Positions 13,477-25,452 of a stretch of DNA of 64,000 bases are shown here, piece by piece. Position numbers and translations under genes: made by a program. Source of the DNA: Oopsacas minuta. Lineage: Eukaryota; Porifera; Hexactinellida; Lyssacinosida; Leucopsacidae. The notes beneath the pieces were generated by a model. It was not told the DNA's origin, ran no database searches, and was given only the letters and a program-made list of their open reading frames with translations. Location: positions 248,690 through 312,689 of the forward strand of contig JAKMXF010000354.1 in the NCBI GenBank assembly GCA_024704765.1. Reading direction: 5' to 3'. Position 1 is the first letter of the stretch. Every line of letters starts with the position of its first letter.

Positions 13477-15387
13477 TTAAGGTTCTTTCGTCGATAAATC
13501 AGCTGTAGTGTCCGTTAAATCATGCTCTGATCTAAAGTTACTATCACTGTCTTCATATTCTAATTCTCCCTCATTCCTTGTGTCTTCTCCTAGATCCTCA
13601 CCTGACTCCTGACCTAGCTGGTTTTCAACGGGAGGATACTCTTCAGTCCCGTCCGTGAAGAATGAGAGAGGAACTGATGAATGCTCAGAAATGAAGTGTA
13701 TAGTGTCACTCCACTCGTCTGTCATCTTCTCAGTGGACAGATCTACTCTTCCCATTTCCTCAAGTAAGTTTATGAGACGCTCAGATGGCATATCCTCACA
13801 GAGTGCACGGATAAGTCTGCAGGCGTGCCTGAATGCATCCTCTTCTGTATAGAACACCAACCAGAAACGAACAAACACTATAGCATGTACATCTTGTAGG
13901 TCACAGTGAGATACTTGTGATAGTACTGGCACTAGATAAGTGGAAAATTCATGGAAGAACAATTCTGGTAATAACTCCAAGTTATGATGGTCTGCATACA
14001 CAGGAAGTAGCTTCAATAGAGCGAATAAGTCTCTCTTCTTAGTCACTTGTATAACTAGAAAGCAGAATAGGGAATTAGCGACAGGATCACATTCTAGGAG
14101 TCTGAGAGTACCAGCTGAGAAGGGGAATGCTTGAGGGGGACCTGTCTCAGATATCTGACCGAGTCTAAGCACAGGAACAATAGAACTGGAAGAGAAGGAG
14201 ATCTTCTCTTGAGTCATGAATAACATAAGATCTGGGATAAACTGAGACAGCATCCTATGATCTAGCGCAGGTTCTGGTGCTATCCTCTTATCTATAATAC
14301 TCAGAGCTTGTAGAGCTATATTTAGCAGATGTAGAGTGAGTAGAACTTCATTACTCTGTCTAGGTAACTTCCTCTTTATAGCTAGTTTAGAAGCATGCTC
14401 TAGAGTTATACGACATAACATATGTACTGTGTGAGGATCTCTAAGAGCCATAACAAGATCGAATAAAGTCTCATAAGAATCAGACATGTATTTCTTAACA
14501 GCTCTGAACTGTTGATGAATCTCTACTAGTCTAGCAGCACGCTGTCGAGGCTCTCCTTGAGCTTGATCCAGTAGAGATATGAAATGACTACAACTCTCTT
14601 GCTCCAGCAGTCGAACAGCTGATGGAGAATCTGTTCTCTGTAGTGACGTCACTAGGTCACATCTGAGTGTACAGAAGTGAGGTTTCCTTGTTTTACTGAA
14701 CAATATACGAATAAATACAGATAGTGTGTTGTATAGCTTGTAAGATCCTCCTACCAGCTCCAATAACTTGTGTACCTCTCTATTACTTCTGCGGATATCA
14801 AGTGGGAGAGTAAAGAACGTTTGTCCAACGGATCCACCTACCATCCCGAGGCTGGAGTTGAGGATCCGCTCTTTAGCTTCAATGTACTCATCCAAGAGAG
14901 GAGATACAGAGTCAGAAAATAGACTCTTGTGCTCCTCTAGCTCCCACACGAGTTGCTTGAGGGGGAGGGGACACTTCTCTAGGAAGTCTGGCTCTGAGGC
15001 TAGAATCCGAAGATACACCTCATCCACTGACTCCATGTGCAGCATCAGATCGAACAGACAGCTGCTGAGCTCTGGCATTGGCATCCTGATAAGCTCCTCC
15101 AGTTTCAGCCTCTGCATAACTTCTTGTAAGAGCACTGGGTCTGCTGACGTAACCTCTTTTCGCATACACACACAGAGCTGACGAATTAGACTCTGATTGT
15201 AGGAGGCCCGACGGATGCCCAAGAGGTCCAGGAGCTCTAGGGGTATCAGAGGGAGAGGGGAGGGAGAGTTGGGCGTGGGGCAGGGGGGCGAGGTCAGATG
15301 AGAGACAGATTTTTGAAATCTACCTATACATTCAGGATATCCAGTCTGGAATTCAGCAAAGTCTGGGAAAGGAGGAATGTCTTCCAT
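13477..15387 (-). CDS. NELFB: Negative elongation factor subunit B (NELF-B / COBRA1)
   Basis: NELF-B is a core alpha-helical subunit of the NELF complex, which with DSIF holds RNA polymerase II at promoter-proximal pauses in the nucleus. The single exon gives 636 residues against about 580 in human. Segments matching the family along the length include the early LLGIRRASYNQSLIRQLC region, VSPLLDEYIEAKERIL, a Leu-rich KLYNTLSVFIRILF stretch followed by RKPHFCTLRCDLVTSLQ, and the late VTKKRDLFALLKLLPVY region. The extra length is mainly a Pro-rich insert near the N terminus and an acidic Ser/Asp/Glu-rich tail. The start is the first ATG of the frame and is preceded by AT-rich spacer. The reading frame is intact. 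Confidence 0.9.
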   Translation of the reverse strand: MEDIPPFPDFAEFQTGYPECIGRFQKSVSHLTSPPCPTPNSPSPLPLIPLELLDLLGIRRASYNQSLIRQLCVCMRKEVTSADPVLLQEVMQRLKLEELIRMPMPELSSCLFDLMLHMESVDEVYLRILASEPDFLEKCPLPLKQLVWELEEHKSLFSDSVSPLLDEYIEAKERILNSSLGMVGGSVGQTFFTLPLDIRRSNREVHKLLELVGGSYKLYNTLSVFIRILFSKTRKPHFCTLRCDLVTSLQRTDSPSAVRLLEQESCSHFISLLDQAQGEPRQRAARLVEIHQQFRAVKKYMSDSYETLFDLVMALRDPHTVHMLCRITLEHASKLAIKRKLPRQSNEVLLTLHLLNIALQALSIIDKRIAPEPALDHRMLSQFIPDLMLFMTQEKISFSSSSIVPVLRLGQISETGPPQAFPFSAGTLRLLECDPVANSLFCFLVIQVTKKRDLFALLKLLPVYADHHNLELLPELFFHEFSTYLVPVLSQVSHCDLQDVHAIVFVRFWLVFYTEEDAFRHACRLIRALCEDMPSERLINLLEEMGRVDLSTEKMTDEWSDTIHFISEHSSVPLSFFTDGTEEYPPVENQLGQESGEDLGEDTRNEGELEYEDSDSNFRSEHDLTDTTADLSTKEP

Positions 15388-16744
15388 CTGGTCCCTGCTG
15401 AAATGTTCAATAAAGTACTATACCTAACTGAGGTAGGGTAGTCATCTGTGGAAAATGAAATGGGATATTTTCTCGAATTATTAACTAATCAATCTTCTAT
15501 TTGTAGTATTAGTGAATTTTCCTATCTACTTGTACTGTAGCTGAGAGATTTTTCCAGATTTTGTGTAAATCCCAATTATGGATGACACAATTGTAATTAT
15601 GAACTCGAGTCAAAATACATTATCTAGTGACCGGATATCTGAGTGAATTTAGTACAGCAAGCCCGAAGGGACCAAACGGACCAGTGGTGTGGGCGTCAGA
15701 GGTAATCCTGTTCTCTGAACATTATTCAATAGTGAATGATGTTTAGGGAAACATCATTCGCAAGGAAACCCTATTTCTCCGAGTGTTTCCTCTTGTACAC
15801 TTAGCACCACGAACGTGGATCAAGGAAACTTCCAGCCACCTCACAGGGCCAAGATTCAATGAAAATCCACACAGGCTATCAAATAGTGAGTTAGAAATGC
15901 TCATATTCTCGGCTAAATGCTATCTCTAGCTAGATAATCCAATCAAAATCACGAAAATAGTGAGTTCAAAACACACTTAGCAACACATACGCGGGTCAAA
16001 GAAAGGGGAACAGGATTACTTATGACACTGGCACTATATAGTGACCTACTTGGCCTTGGAAACCCTTGCAAAGCCTGTTAGGCAGACAGTCAGGTAAGGA
16101 ATAAAATATATTTTGAAAGATAGATTACTGTAATAAATTGACAATAGGTAATGTCAAAAAATCGAGGTATTAAAAAGTACAGTAGACATGTCCATTAGGT
16201 ACAGTGGACATGTCCATTAGGTAAACTGCATGTAGGTATTCAAGACTAGTGTCATTGGACATAGGAGATTCCCTCCCTCCCGAGGTATTAACAGTCGAGT
16301 GTGCATACTCACAGAGTCTACGTCACGATCGTAACGAATCGAAGAAATAATGCCAAATTCCCTTCACTTATAGTGAGAATAAATGCACTAATTCAACAGT
16401 AACTCTTCTCCTATAGCTAATGGCTTCCAACAGCACACTCCAAGAGGCCAAGATCAGATCCCAACTTGCTCGTCACAATCGTAACGAATCCGAGAAAGAA
16501 TGCCAATTTGTCTTCACTTATAGTGAGTATAAATTCACTGACGAACAATATTGTTTTAGACTTAATTATTGATTTACACACACGTATTTACTAATCACAT
16601 AACTAATCGATCAATTTGTTGTAAAACCCCTCGCGTACCTCAGGCTGGGAACCCTGCTCGAATTAATTCTCAACCAAAGCTTTTATTTACAATCTATAGT
16701 AATATGTGTGCTATTCTAATTCTCTGGTAAATTAGTCAACAAAG
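15388..16744. other. Intergenic spacer with diverged direct repeats
   Basis: No gene is visible in about 1.36 kb. Two roughly 79-bp direct copies starting CGTCAC[G/A]ATCGTAACGAA lie at 16321-16399 and 16471-16549 (period 150 bp). Two adjacent copies of a 22-bp unit around ACATGTCCATTAGGTACAGT lie at about 16183-16223. This is consistent with remnants of repetitive DNA. Confidence 0.6.
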
Positions 16745-18285
16745 TTATAAAAATGGCAATAATTCCACTATAATTTGAATAGTTATGCTGTCCTCTCGAA
16801 AATATTTCTCTCCTAATATTTCAGTGTTTGAAATGAATGAACGATGTCCAAAACCTTGATCATATGCCAGATCAATAGGTCTCTTGAAGCTATTTGAATA
16901 TTTCACTAAGTCTTCCTTAGTTATTTGATAAATCCATTAATAATTATCATTACTGTTAATATGATTGAGTAGAATAAACGTAGATTTGTATCTGATAGGC
17001 CAGGGTAGTATATCATCATAAACTCCCTTCATAATACAAAGGAAAACACCTACTCTACCTGTATTATCACAATTCCAATTCAATATTCATCTGACACTTG
17101 TATAAACCTACATAGAATGGATCACTGTAAGTATCTTTTTCGTTTTGTATCTTCAGTATAACACCTTCAATATTCAATTCCAATTGTCCTATGGAAAGTT
17201 GTGTTGAAAGTACTTCTGTTAAGTCTTCAAATCTTGGATCCTTGCAAATAATCTGATTTTCTTTGAGAGAAACTTCAGTAAGTTGAGAATAAGCTGTATC
17301 AAGTTCAATAGATGTTTCCATTTGTTTCTGTTTGAATTTTGACAGCTCTTCGGTCTTAGATTCATTTTCATTTTCTAAGAATGCTATCCTCTTAGTTGCC
17401 TTATCCAGTTTATCTTGCAGTTGTTCATATATTTCATCTTGTTTCTGTTTCATCTTAATCATGGATAATTTAAGGTGAACGTGACTGAAATCTCTCTCAT
17501 GAACATCTAGCGCTCTTCTATCTTCTTTGTACATCCATGGTTCCAATAAGGACACTGTAATTTCTGTAGAGGGCACTCATCAGTTAGATGGACAGGAACA
17601 TCTTTCCTCTTCACTTGTTTCGTCCCTTCCTTTCCTTCTGTCACACATTCATTCGGACAAGGAATTGGAAAGTGCTTACAATTCCTCAAATGAGAATTCA
17701 TCTCACAGGCCTTCACTTTTTCCAAACAGAATTCACATACCAGTTGCCTGAAGGGACACGAGTCTCTCTGATGTTGAGGGATGAGTCTCCTCTCCAGTTT
17801 AAGAACTTTCCCTTTCATGTCTCCTTCTAGAGAGACACACCTCAGAGGACACAATACAGGAAAGAACTCACAATCTTTCAAGTGTTGTAGTGCTGTACTC
17901 ACTGTGTTACTCCATTCACACCCTCTCTTCTTCAGGGGACAACTAATCTACAAAAATAAATCATTGTAATAAACACAAATAAACAGTTTAACCAACAACA
18001 ATAAACCACCTTTTTATCGTTAACAATTACACGATTCTGCTTTGCTGGTTGCCATATTACACCTTCATTAGGAATGCAGACCCTACATCTCAATTCTCCC
18101 TGAAAAAGACAAGCTTCTCTCAATAATCCATCACAGATGTTACACCGCAATAATTCCTCTTCCACTTTGCCAGATAAGTTTTCTACTAACAAATCAACCC
18201 TCCAGCCTCTGTAGTCACCCTCCTGAGTCTTTACGTAGACCAAGTCCTCTAAATTCTCTGCCATTCTACAATGTATAAACGTCAT
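16745..18285 (-). pseudogene. TRAF-like adaptor, frame disrupted three times
   Basis: TRAF proteins link receptors to ubiquitin and NF-kB/JNK signalling. The first exon, 18285-18010 (a start at 18264 is also possible), carries a degenerate RING-like Cys segment. The second starts at 17947, joined in phase 0, with two TRAF-type zinc fingers, a coiled coil (about 17480-17280) and a MATH domain ending at a TAA at 16745-16747. Three lesions are visible. The frame shifts near 17510-17530, where the zinc-finger frame hits TAG and the coiled coil continues in another frame. It shifts again near 17070-17080 inside the MATH domain, where one extra base precedes CDNTGRVGVFL. There is an in-frame TAA after HINSNDNY. 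The MATH tail (GFGHRSFISN...) is otherwise well conserved. No GT-AG intron repairs the frame. I read it as a young pseudogene; assembly errors are the alternative, but flanking genes are intact. Confidence 0.8.
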
Positions 18286-19395
18286 GGTGATTATTTTAAA
18301 TAATATTTACGAGATATGTCATATACGGTGGAACCCGAGGATTGATTTACAGTACAACGGCTTCCGTACATGGCAGGAGTAAGGTAGTTCTGGACCCTAG
18401 TGAGGCCTATTCATAACATTATTCTTAAATATTCGAAAATATTTAAATCGTTGGCTTTGTTTGTGGACTATAATAATAGCATTGTATTTATTATTGTATA
18501 GTGCAGTATTCCCCAAAGGCGGGTTAAGCGTGTCACCTAACGCGGTTAACCTGCTAAATGACGCGCTTAGGATATCTAGCTGCGTCAAAATGTGTATCTG
18601 TAGGGCTTGATACATGATTGAGTGCAGCCTCTATCGCATGCTGCGCTCAATCCCACTTATGACCGCTCTACAAAAATCCTGTGGGAAACACTGTCCTGTT
18701 GTATACAATAATCAGTTCACTGATATGCAGAGCATTCTATGGTTCTAGTTATAATTATATAAATAAATAACTTAGCCTATGGCTTCCCATAGAGATAGTA
18801 TTTATACATTGCCTTCTATAAGGCCTGTTATAAGAATATGTATTAAAAAGTACACAAAGCATGCTTCTTAAATACACTTATGCAAATTATCTTAATTAAA
18901 TAGTGGCTATAGGGAGGGTATAACTGTCAATGTCGAATTCACAGTTATAATAATTACAAGTACAACATAGTGAACGTGAGCGCATTTGAGAATAATCGTT
19001 AAGCAGACAAGGATAATATTTATCATTAACATACAAATAATAATATACCGCATTAGTACCATCCATTCCCATATTAATCCGGTTCTGCTTTCCTATTTCG
19101 CAGAACGGAACGGACATGTGTGATTTGTCACAGTGAATACTGTTTGAACCCTGAACATTCTTCACTAAGGGAATATGCTTCAATAGTGTATTAATTGTCA
19201 CTGGAAATTTTGGTCCCCCGGACCATTTTCCCATTGCATTTTGGTCTGGAGGACCAATTTTCCTGGGGACCAAATTTTCGTGGCAGCATTATGTTAGGGG
19301 AACACAAATCCCTAGTGGATAATTTCCCCGAATATAATTCTCTAGAGAATATGGTTCCTCAAAGTTTGAGCTATTAAATATGTGACTATAGCGTA
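18286..19395. other. Intergenic spacer with palindromic repeat remnants
   Basis: No convincing gene. At about 19200-19285 several GGTCC/GGACC-centred near-palindromic units separated by AAATTTT-type runs form a stem-rich patch, typical of an inserted repeat. A 125-codon open frame on the minus strand here (18896-19273) is partly made of that patch and has no domain. The right end should contain the promoter of the MFI-like gene. Confidence 0.5.
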
Positions 19396-20317
19396 ATGAT
19401 AGTAGATCTCAGTAACCCAGTAGAATATAAGGCAGAGGAGAAGAGACAGAGAGACGCCGTGTTGAAGATTGAGAACTGGTGGATCAGAAGAAGAAACAAA
19501 AAGATATTTTTACTCTTGAAGGAAGGAATATGTGCAGCAGAGCGTACCCTCTCCTACCAGGTGCTCAGGAAGATATCTCCGACTGAAGCAGACCTACTCA
19601 ATGACCCAGCACTTGCTACCAGAGTTAGATTTAGATTCGGTGGAGACGACTATCCACCACGTATTCTATTTAAAATATTCACTAACATTAAGTCCTGTGG
19701 TAACAGCATACACTACTTGTCTGGGAAGAAGTATATAAAGCCAGGGAGTCAGGCAGCAATAGACGCGGGAAAACAGATGGGGAACAGACGGCTGATGGAA
19801 CAGCTGATAGTTGATACTTGTCAACAGCAGGGTGGGAGAGTCACTAACGATAGTGACGTGACTAATTTAAAGGAGCTGGTTCAATACCGTGCCTGTTTAG
19901 ATGAGACACCTGCATATCTTGGAGGGAAGGATAACACCTGGAGAGAACTGGATCTTAAAATACTACCCAGACATCATGTAATGCATGACGTATCTCTCTA
20001 CGTCACACGTGGTGTTGTTACTGCTAACCTCAAATATTCGTTCCCTAAATACTGGCCACATTCTCCTTGTCAGAAGGTTAAGCAAATCCGATCTCTTATG
20101 AACATACGATACAAAGAACAAATTATATCTACAGAGAAATCTCGAGCACGTAGTTCTAGGAGATCAGCTGTACAGAGAGCTAAGATGATGCGTGAGTTGT
20201 ATCTTGACGGGGAGAGGAAACAAATCACTACTCCAGAGGAGGGATACTCCGAGAGGAATCAGCTGACTACATCTCCAGACTCAGAGATTGATATAATGCA
20301 AGATCCAGAGGGTTGGA

Positions 20318-20352
<35 letters not shown>

Positions 20353-20409
20353 GCTTTATCACTCTATGAATGGACACAAACTCTACCTGTAGATGTTGCT
20401 GATCTGTGA
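19396..20409 (+). CDS. MFI / C11orf65-like protein
   Basis: Resembles vertebrate C11orf65 (named MFI, mitochondrial fission factor interactor); the function outside mammals is unknown. The single exon gives 337 residues against about 313 in human. Shared features are an IQ-like basic helix near residues 20-45 (ENWWIRRRNKKIF), the block ISPTEADLL followed by RVRFRFGGDDYPPRILFKIFT at about 60-95, a basic RSRAQRAKMMRELY-like helix around 245-275, and a closing acidic segment followed by LYEWTQTLP. The acidic run is ten Asp encoded by a GAT microsatellite. An internal stretch of about 80 residues (about 100-180) is longer than in human. The start ATG is the first in frame. INO80 begins 214 bp downstream on the same strand. 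Confidence 0.75.
20318..20350 (+). repeat. (GAT)n coding microsatellite (poly-Asp)
   Basis: Eleven consecutive trinucleotides of the GAT type encode a poly-Asp run near the C terminus of the MFI-like protein. Being in frame and in triplets, length changes would alter only Asp number. Confidence 0.9.
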
Positions 20410-20622
20410 GTTGTTGTTTTTTATGAAACACTGGAACAAATGTAAACAATCTTGTTATTCATAAACATCTCATTAAGATGTTCACATATTATAAATCTTT
20501 AAAACCTGCATGAGTATATAAATAGCATAATATCTTCACTTTCAGTTGATAATATGAATACAATTGTTATATTTGCTATTCCAACCAGAACCAGTACATA
20601 TATGGTAGATGAATATAGTTAG

Positions 20623-23600
20623 ATGGAAGGATACATTACAACACGTCACAAAAGAAAGACTTTACCTATATCTACCCTGATCTCTGAGATAGAAGACCAT
20701 TTGGATATTGAACCTGAACATTTCACATCTTTCTACACAGACTCTCTACTCAGCTCGAAACTAACACAACCTCGCCCCTCTCCTTCTCACTACTCAACAT
20801 TCCAAGATATCGCTGAGATTACTAGGAACTGTACAGACGTGTTATCCCAGCTAAGATTGACAGAGTTATATTCTGAATATAAGAATGTAATTGACACACA
20901 AAATGAGTTAAAGATTGAACCAAACTTAGATGAATGTCCCTACCTACACCAATGTAAGCATAGCTTATCTGATAGACAGCTGACTAAACTTCTGAAGAAG
21001 ATTAATATACAAGTCAGGAATGAGACGAGCTTGACATTTGACAGATTGCTATCAGAGGCTAAACAGAAACAAACCTCTAAGACAGATCCTCCAAACATTG
21101 ACTTCCTTCTTGCGAAGTACTCTACTACATCTCTACAGCTGTTTAATCCTACTACTAATGATTGTACAGATACATTAACTGATCAGCTGCAATTAGAAGG
21201 AACAGGAACAGCTGATACAGAGCCTGATCATAACAAGGCTTATGCAAATTGTGTTAAGAGAGTACCTAGAGTAGCTAAACAGTTAATGACGTCACGATAT
21301 ATTATATTAAATAACTGTAGAAAGGTACATTGAGATTCTATAACACATTTATATTGTGTTATAGTTAGTGTTGATTGAATATGTTGTGTAGGTAGCTTCT
21401 CTTTGTGCTAAAGAGGCACGTAGACAAGCTCAACGATCTCTCAAACTGTCACGTGATTCTATCGCTCGTGCAAGACGTCTTATGCGAGAAGCTAACATCT
21501 GCTGGAGACGGTATGAGCGAGTAGAGAGAGAAGCTAGGAGGAAAGCAGACAGAGAAGCTCTAGAACAACGGAAAATGGAGGAGGAGAGGAAGGAGGCTAA
21601 GAGACAGCAAAGGAAGCTTAACTTCTTAATTACGCAAACTGAATTATACGCTCATTTCGTGTCTGGTAAGAAAGCAGCTAGAATTAAGTCAGAGAGTGGA
21701 GTAGATACTGAAGAGCATACTCATACTGAAAGGTATGTATCTTAGATTCCGAATTATATACATCTACATAAAATAGACCTCAGTATACCGAAATCATATT
21801 CATTATAAGTTAATAACCTATACGTATAATTTAAGAGATTCTGACCGTAATAAGAAATATTCGGATAATCTTCATTAATCGGCCTAAAGTTTCCTTCGAC
21901 TAATACGTACAAGTATGCCATTTATGCTCTGTTCATTGATATGTGAGTTTGAGTAAAGATTGCTAAATTATATTCCATAACATCCTAATGTATAGTGATA
22001 GTATATTACGTCAACTCGATGAGGCTCCAGAAAGCAATGCGGATCCTCTTGACTCGTACAGCTCTGAGACAGCTAAGAAACAAGCTCTAGATGTAGTGAG
22101 GGAAGCAATCGAGAGAGACAAGGAGAGAGAGGAGCTGTGTACAGCTGCTCTACAAGATACTCCTATTTTGGAGAATACTGAAACAGCTGAGCAACCAGAA
22201 ATGTTTCAAGGGGAACTCAAATCTTATCAATTAAAAGGGATGAGATGGCTAGCTGGCTTATATAGTCAGGGTATTAATGGTATATTGGCTGATGAGATGG
22301 GATTAGGAAAAACTATACAAACCCTAGCATTACTGGCTCATCTAGCCGAGAAGGAAAATATTTGGGGTCCTTTCTTAGTGGTGTCTCCAGCTGGAACTCT
22401 ATACAATTGGCAGCAAGAATGTGAGAGGTGAGAAAGGTCAAAGGTAATTCTACTGTTTGTACATGACTAGAATGAACTCAGTAATGTGTTCTAGGTTTGT
22501 ACCAAAGTTCAAAGTACTCCCTTACTGGGGCAATGCTCAAGACAGACGTACAACTCGTCAGTACATGAGCAAGAAACATCTGTTATCATGCTCTGACTCT
22601 CCTTTTCACATCCTCATAACCTCTTACCAGTTAGCAGTCAAGGACTGTGGATATCTTCACAGGATTACTTGGCAGTATATGGTACTTGATGAAGCTCAGG
22701 CTATAAAGAGTTCAGCTTCTCAGAGATGGCAGGTAATATTTAGCACTTATTATGGTATCTACGTAACTCTTAATTTCTATGTACATAGTATATTAATTTC
22801 ATATTGTCATGCAATTATCTTTAGTCTGGATTATCACTAGCCACGGCCACTGATTTATCTAATCTATTTACTTAGGTACTTCTCGGGTTTAAATGTAGGA
22901 ACAGATTACTGCTAACAGGTACTCCAATACAGAACTCTATGGCAGAGCTATGGGCTCTCTTACACTTCATTATGCCGAGTATATTTGACTCTCATGACGA
23001 GTTCAAAGAATGGTTCTCTAAAGACATTGAGTCACATGCTGAAGGAAAATCAGCTGCTCTGGATAAAGATCAGCTGTCTAGGCTACATCTCATACTAAAA
23101 CCATTCATGCTCAGACGAGTTAAGAAAGATGTGGAGCATGAAATGGCAGAGAAAATTGAGGTACAATTATAATTTTGATTACATAAATTGTGAAATTACA
23201 CTAGACTCAGCTTAATAAGGTTACATCGAGACCAGGTCATTTTGACTCGATGAAGCGAAATAAAGGTGTTGGCCTGTTTAACCAGAGCATTTTAACGCTA
23301 TTTGTATGGTTCTGTTCTGGCTAAGTGACCTGATTAACCGGTGGCTCTATTAAGCAGAGTCTACTGTATTAAATTATTTCTACAATATTAACTGCAATAT
23401 ATTTACAGGTAAATCTAGAATGTGAGTTAACATTAAGACAAAGAATTCTGTATCAAGGTCTGAAGAACAAACTCTCTCTAGATGAAATATTCCAACACAG
23501 TAATCTCTCCAGAGGTTCTACATCTACCTGTCTACTTAATATTGTCATGCAATTCAGAAAGGTTTGTAATCATCCAGAACTGTTTGACAGACGTGACGTG

Positions 23601-25043
23601 TCATCTCCATTTGTGTGTGAAGAGAGAGAGTACTTCATTTCAAGACAACTATACTACTACTCTGCAGAAGAGGAGAGATTTTCTCTCTACAAACGAAATC
23701 TATTAAATATACACTCTCCAATAAATATACACAATCCTACAGTATGTAATGGAATACTCAGTCTCTTATTTCTACTATCATTATCTATGTTTCAATGGTA
23801 TAAGCTATGGAATGGAGATTACTTAGAGCAACTAAGAGTGTTAGAACAATTTAAAATCAAAATTCTTCTCTTATTGCACTATCAAGCATGGTGTGAAGAT
23901 TCTAACAAGAACCAAATTATATGTCCTTACAACTTTCATAAAATACAGTCAATACAAACTCCATATAACCTCCCATCACTCACATTTACTGTAATTAATT
24001 CAGTTTATGGATTTGAATATAACTTTACAATACAGAGATTAGAACCTAGGTTATTTCCTCGTCTCCTCTCTCTACAAACATGCTACAAAGCAGTGTCCTC
24101 TCAAATCAGTTTGTATGCTAGCACCAGAAGAGCTGAGCTTGATAGAATTCTCCAGTTCAATGGAGGCGGTATTGAGAAGATACATTTCTTCAAAGAAGGA
24201 GCTCTTGAGCAGACTAGTTGTCAATTTGATTCTCTTTCATCTAACAAGAGAGGTCTCCATTCAATTTATCCACTCAATGGATGGTCTAACATTACAATTC
24301 CTGATAAAGAAGTTCTAATTACAGATTCTGGTAAGATGCGAGTATTAGATATTTTGCTAGCAAAACTAAAAACAGAAGGACATAGAGTCCTTATATACTC
24401 CCAGATGACTAAAGTAATTGATCTACTAGTAGAGTACATGATATACCGGAAGTATAGGTATATCCGTCTAGACGGGAGTTGTAGAATTTCTGATAGGAGA
24501 GATATGGTAGATGACTTTCAGAACAAATCAGACATTTTCGTGTTCCTGCTAAGCACACGTGCAGGGGGACTTGGCATAAACCTGACAGCAGCTGACACTG
24601 TAATATTCTATGACTCAGATTGGAATCCTACTGTTGATCAGCAAGCTATGGATCGTGCTCATAGGCTAGGACAAACTAGACAAGTTACTGTATATAGACT
24701 AATTACAAAGGGTACTATTGATGAGAGAATTTTACAGAGAGCTAGAGAAAAGAGTGAGATACAACATATGGTTATATCAGGTGGAGAGTTTAAAATGGAT
24801 CAACTTAAACCTAAAGAGATGGCCTCACTACTCTTAGACAGTGAAGAGATTGAGAGTAAACTTCTAGCTAAGCAACAGGAGAGAAGAGAGCAAGAAGAGA
24901 GAACCAAAGAGAAGAAGAGGAAATATAAACATTCTCTCCCTCCTTCAAAGAGGGTTAAATTAGATTCATCCCTGCAGGCCTCTTCTTCACGAGCATCATC
25001 TCCTTCAATAAACAACTCATCTTCTCTTTTAACAAACAAATAA
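20623..25043 (+). CDS. INO80: INO80 chromatin-remodelling ATPase
   Basis: Catalytic subunit of the nuclear INO80 remodeller, which slides nucleosomes. Six exons with matching phases: 20623-21324, 21392-21732, 21996-22427, 22495-22732, 22876-23160 and 23409-25043, giving 1210 residues (human about 1556). The DBINO domain is at about 235-345, with the family signature [19 protein letters not shown]. The SNF2 N lobe has DEMGLGKT at about 447 and DEAQ at about 557, with the INO80-typical [14 protein letters not shown]. The C lobe carries [29 protein letters not shown] and DRAHRLGQ at about 1080. The long insertion between the two lobes that defines the INO80 class is present (about 700-970). The human-type long C-terminal tail is missing; the protein stops shortly after a Lys-rich segment. 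Introns are 67, 263, 67, 143 and 248 nt. Confidence 0.96.
23197..23367. repeat. Short inverted-repeat element in INO80 intron 5
   Basis: The left end TACACTAGACTCAGCTTAAT and the right end, inverted TACAGTAGACTCTGCTTAAT, match at 18 of 20 positions, bounding a 171-bp AT-rich non-coding unit. The termini resemble pogo/Tigger-type ends. It makes up most of the 248-nt last intron of INO80, so the intron may have grown by this insertion. Confidence 0.65.
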
Positions 25044-25272
25044 TTCAATAATTGTGACCAGGTTCTATTCCAACTATACATGTGGAGGAATTGATATTTC
25101 TACTACATTACATCCTCATAACTCAGGTATTATTTCAATCATGATTTCGTTATACTTGTATTTGAATTCTTTAATTATATTTTACATACTGTGCTAATTT
25201 GTAAAGTCAATTTTGGTAAAACAGTTCGCATAAATTGTATTTTTGGGGATGGCTATATCCTAGCCTATATTA

Positions 25273-25435
25273 CAGTGCAACCTCGTAATACTTACACGGT
25301 TAATACGAATTTAGGATAAGAACAAATATTTACGCAATACCAGTTCCCTACAATGGTTATTCAATTGATATTCCTCTGGATAATACGAACAAAATTTGAC
25401 CGTCCGTTGGTGTTCGTATTAACGAGGTTCCATTG
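25273..25435. repeat. Short pogo-like inverted-repeat element
   Basis: The left end CAGTGCAACCTCGTAATA and inverted right end CAATGGAACCTCGTTAATAC bound about 163 bp of non-coding DNA between INO80 and NVL. It ends 17 bp before the NVL start codon, so it may contribute 5' untranslated or promoter sequence to NVL. Confidence 0.6.
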
Positions 25436-25452
25436 GATATATAGATATTTAT

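Noticed and set aside
14768-15181. 137-codon plus-strand frame opposite NELF-B
   Set aside because: Shadow frame; the minus strand has clear NELF-B similarity along its whole length.
17510-17530. Programmed frameshift or tiny intron in the TRAF-like gene
   Set aside because: No slippery site or GT-AG pair restores the frame, and two further lesions downstream favour a pseudogene.
18896-19273. 125-codon minus-strand frame with GGPKFPVT-like words
   Set aside because: Its start lies in a palindromic repeat patch, it has no domain, and its composition looks like translated repeat DNA.
19195-19285. CRISPR-like or regulatory palindrome cluster
   Set aside because: Eukaryotic context with irregular spacing; better explained as a repeat remnant.
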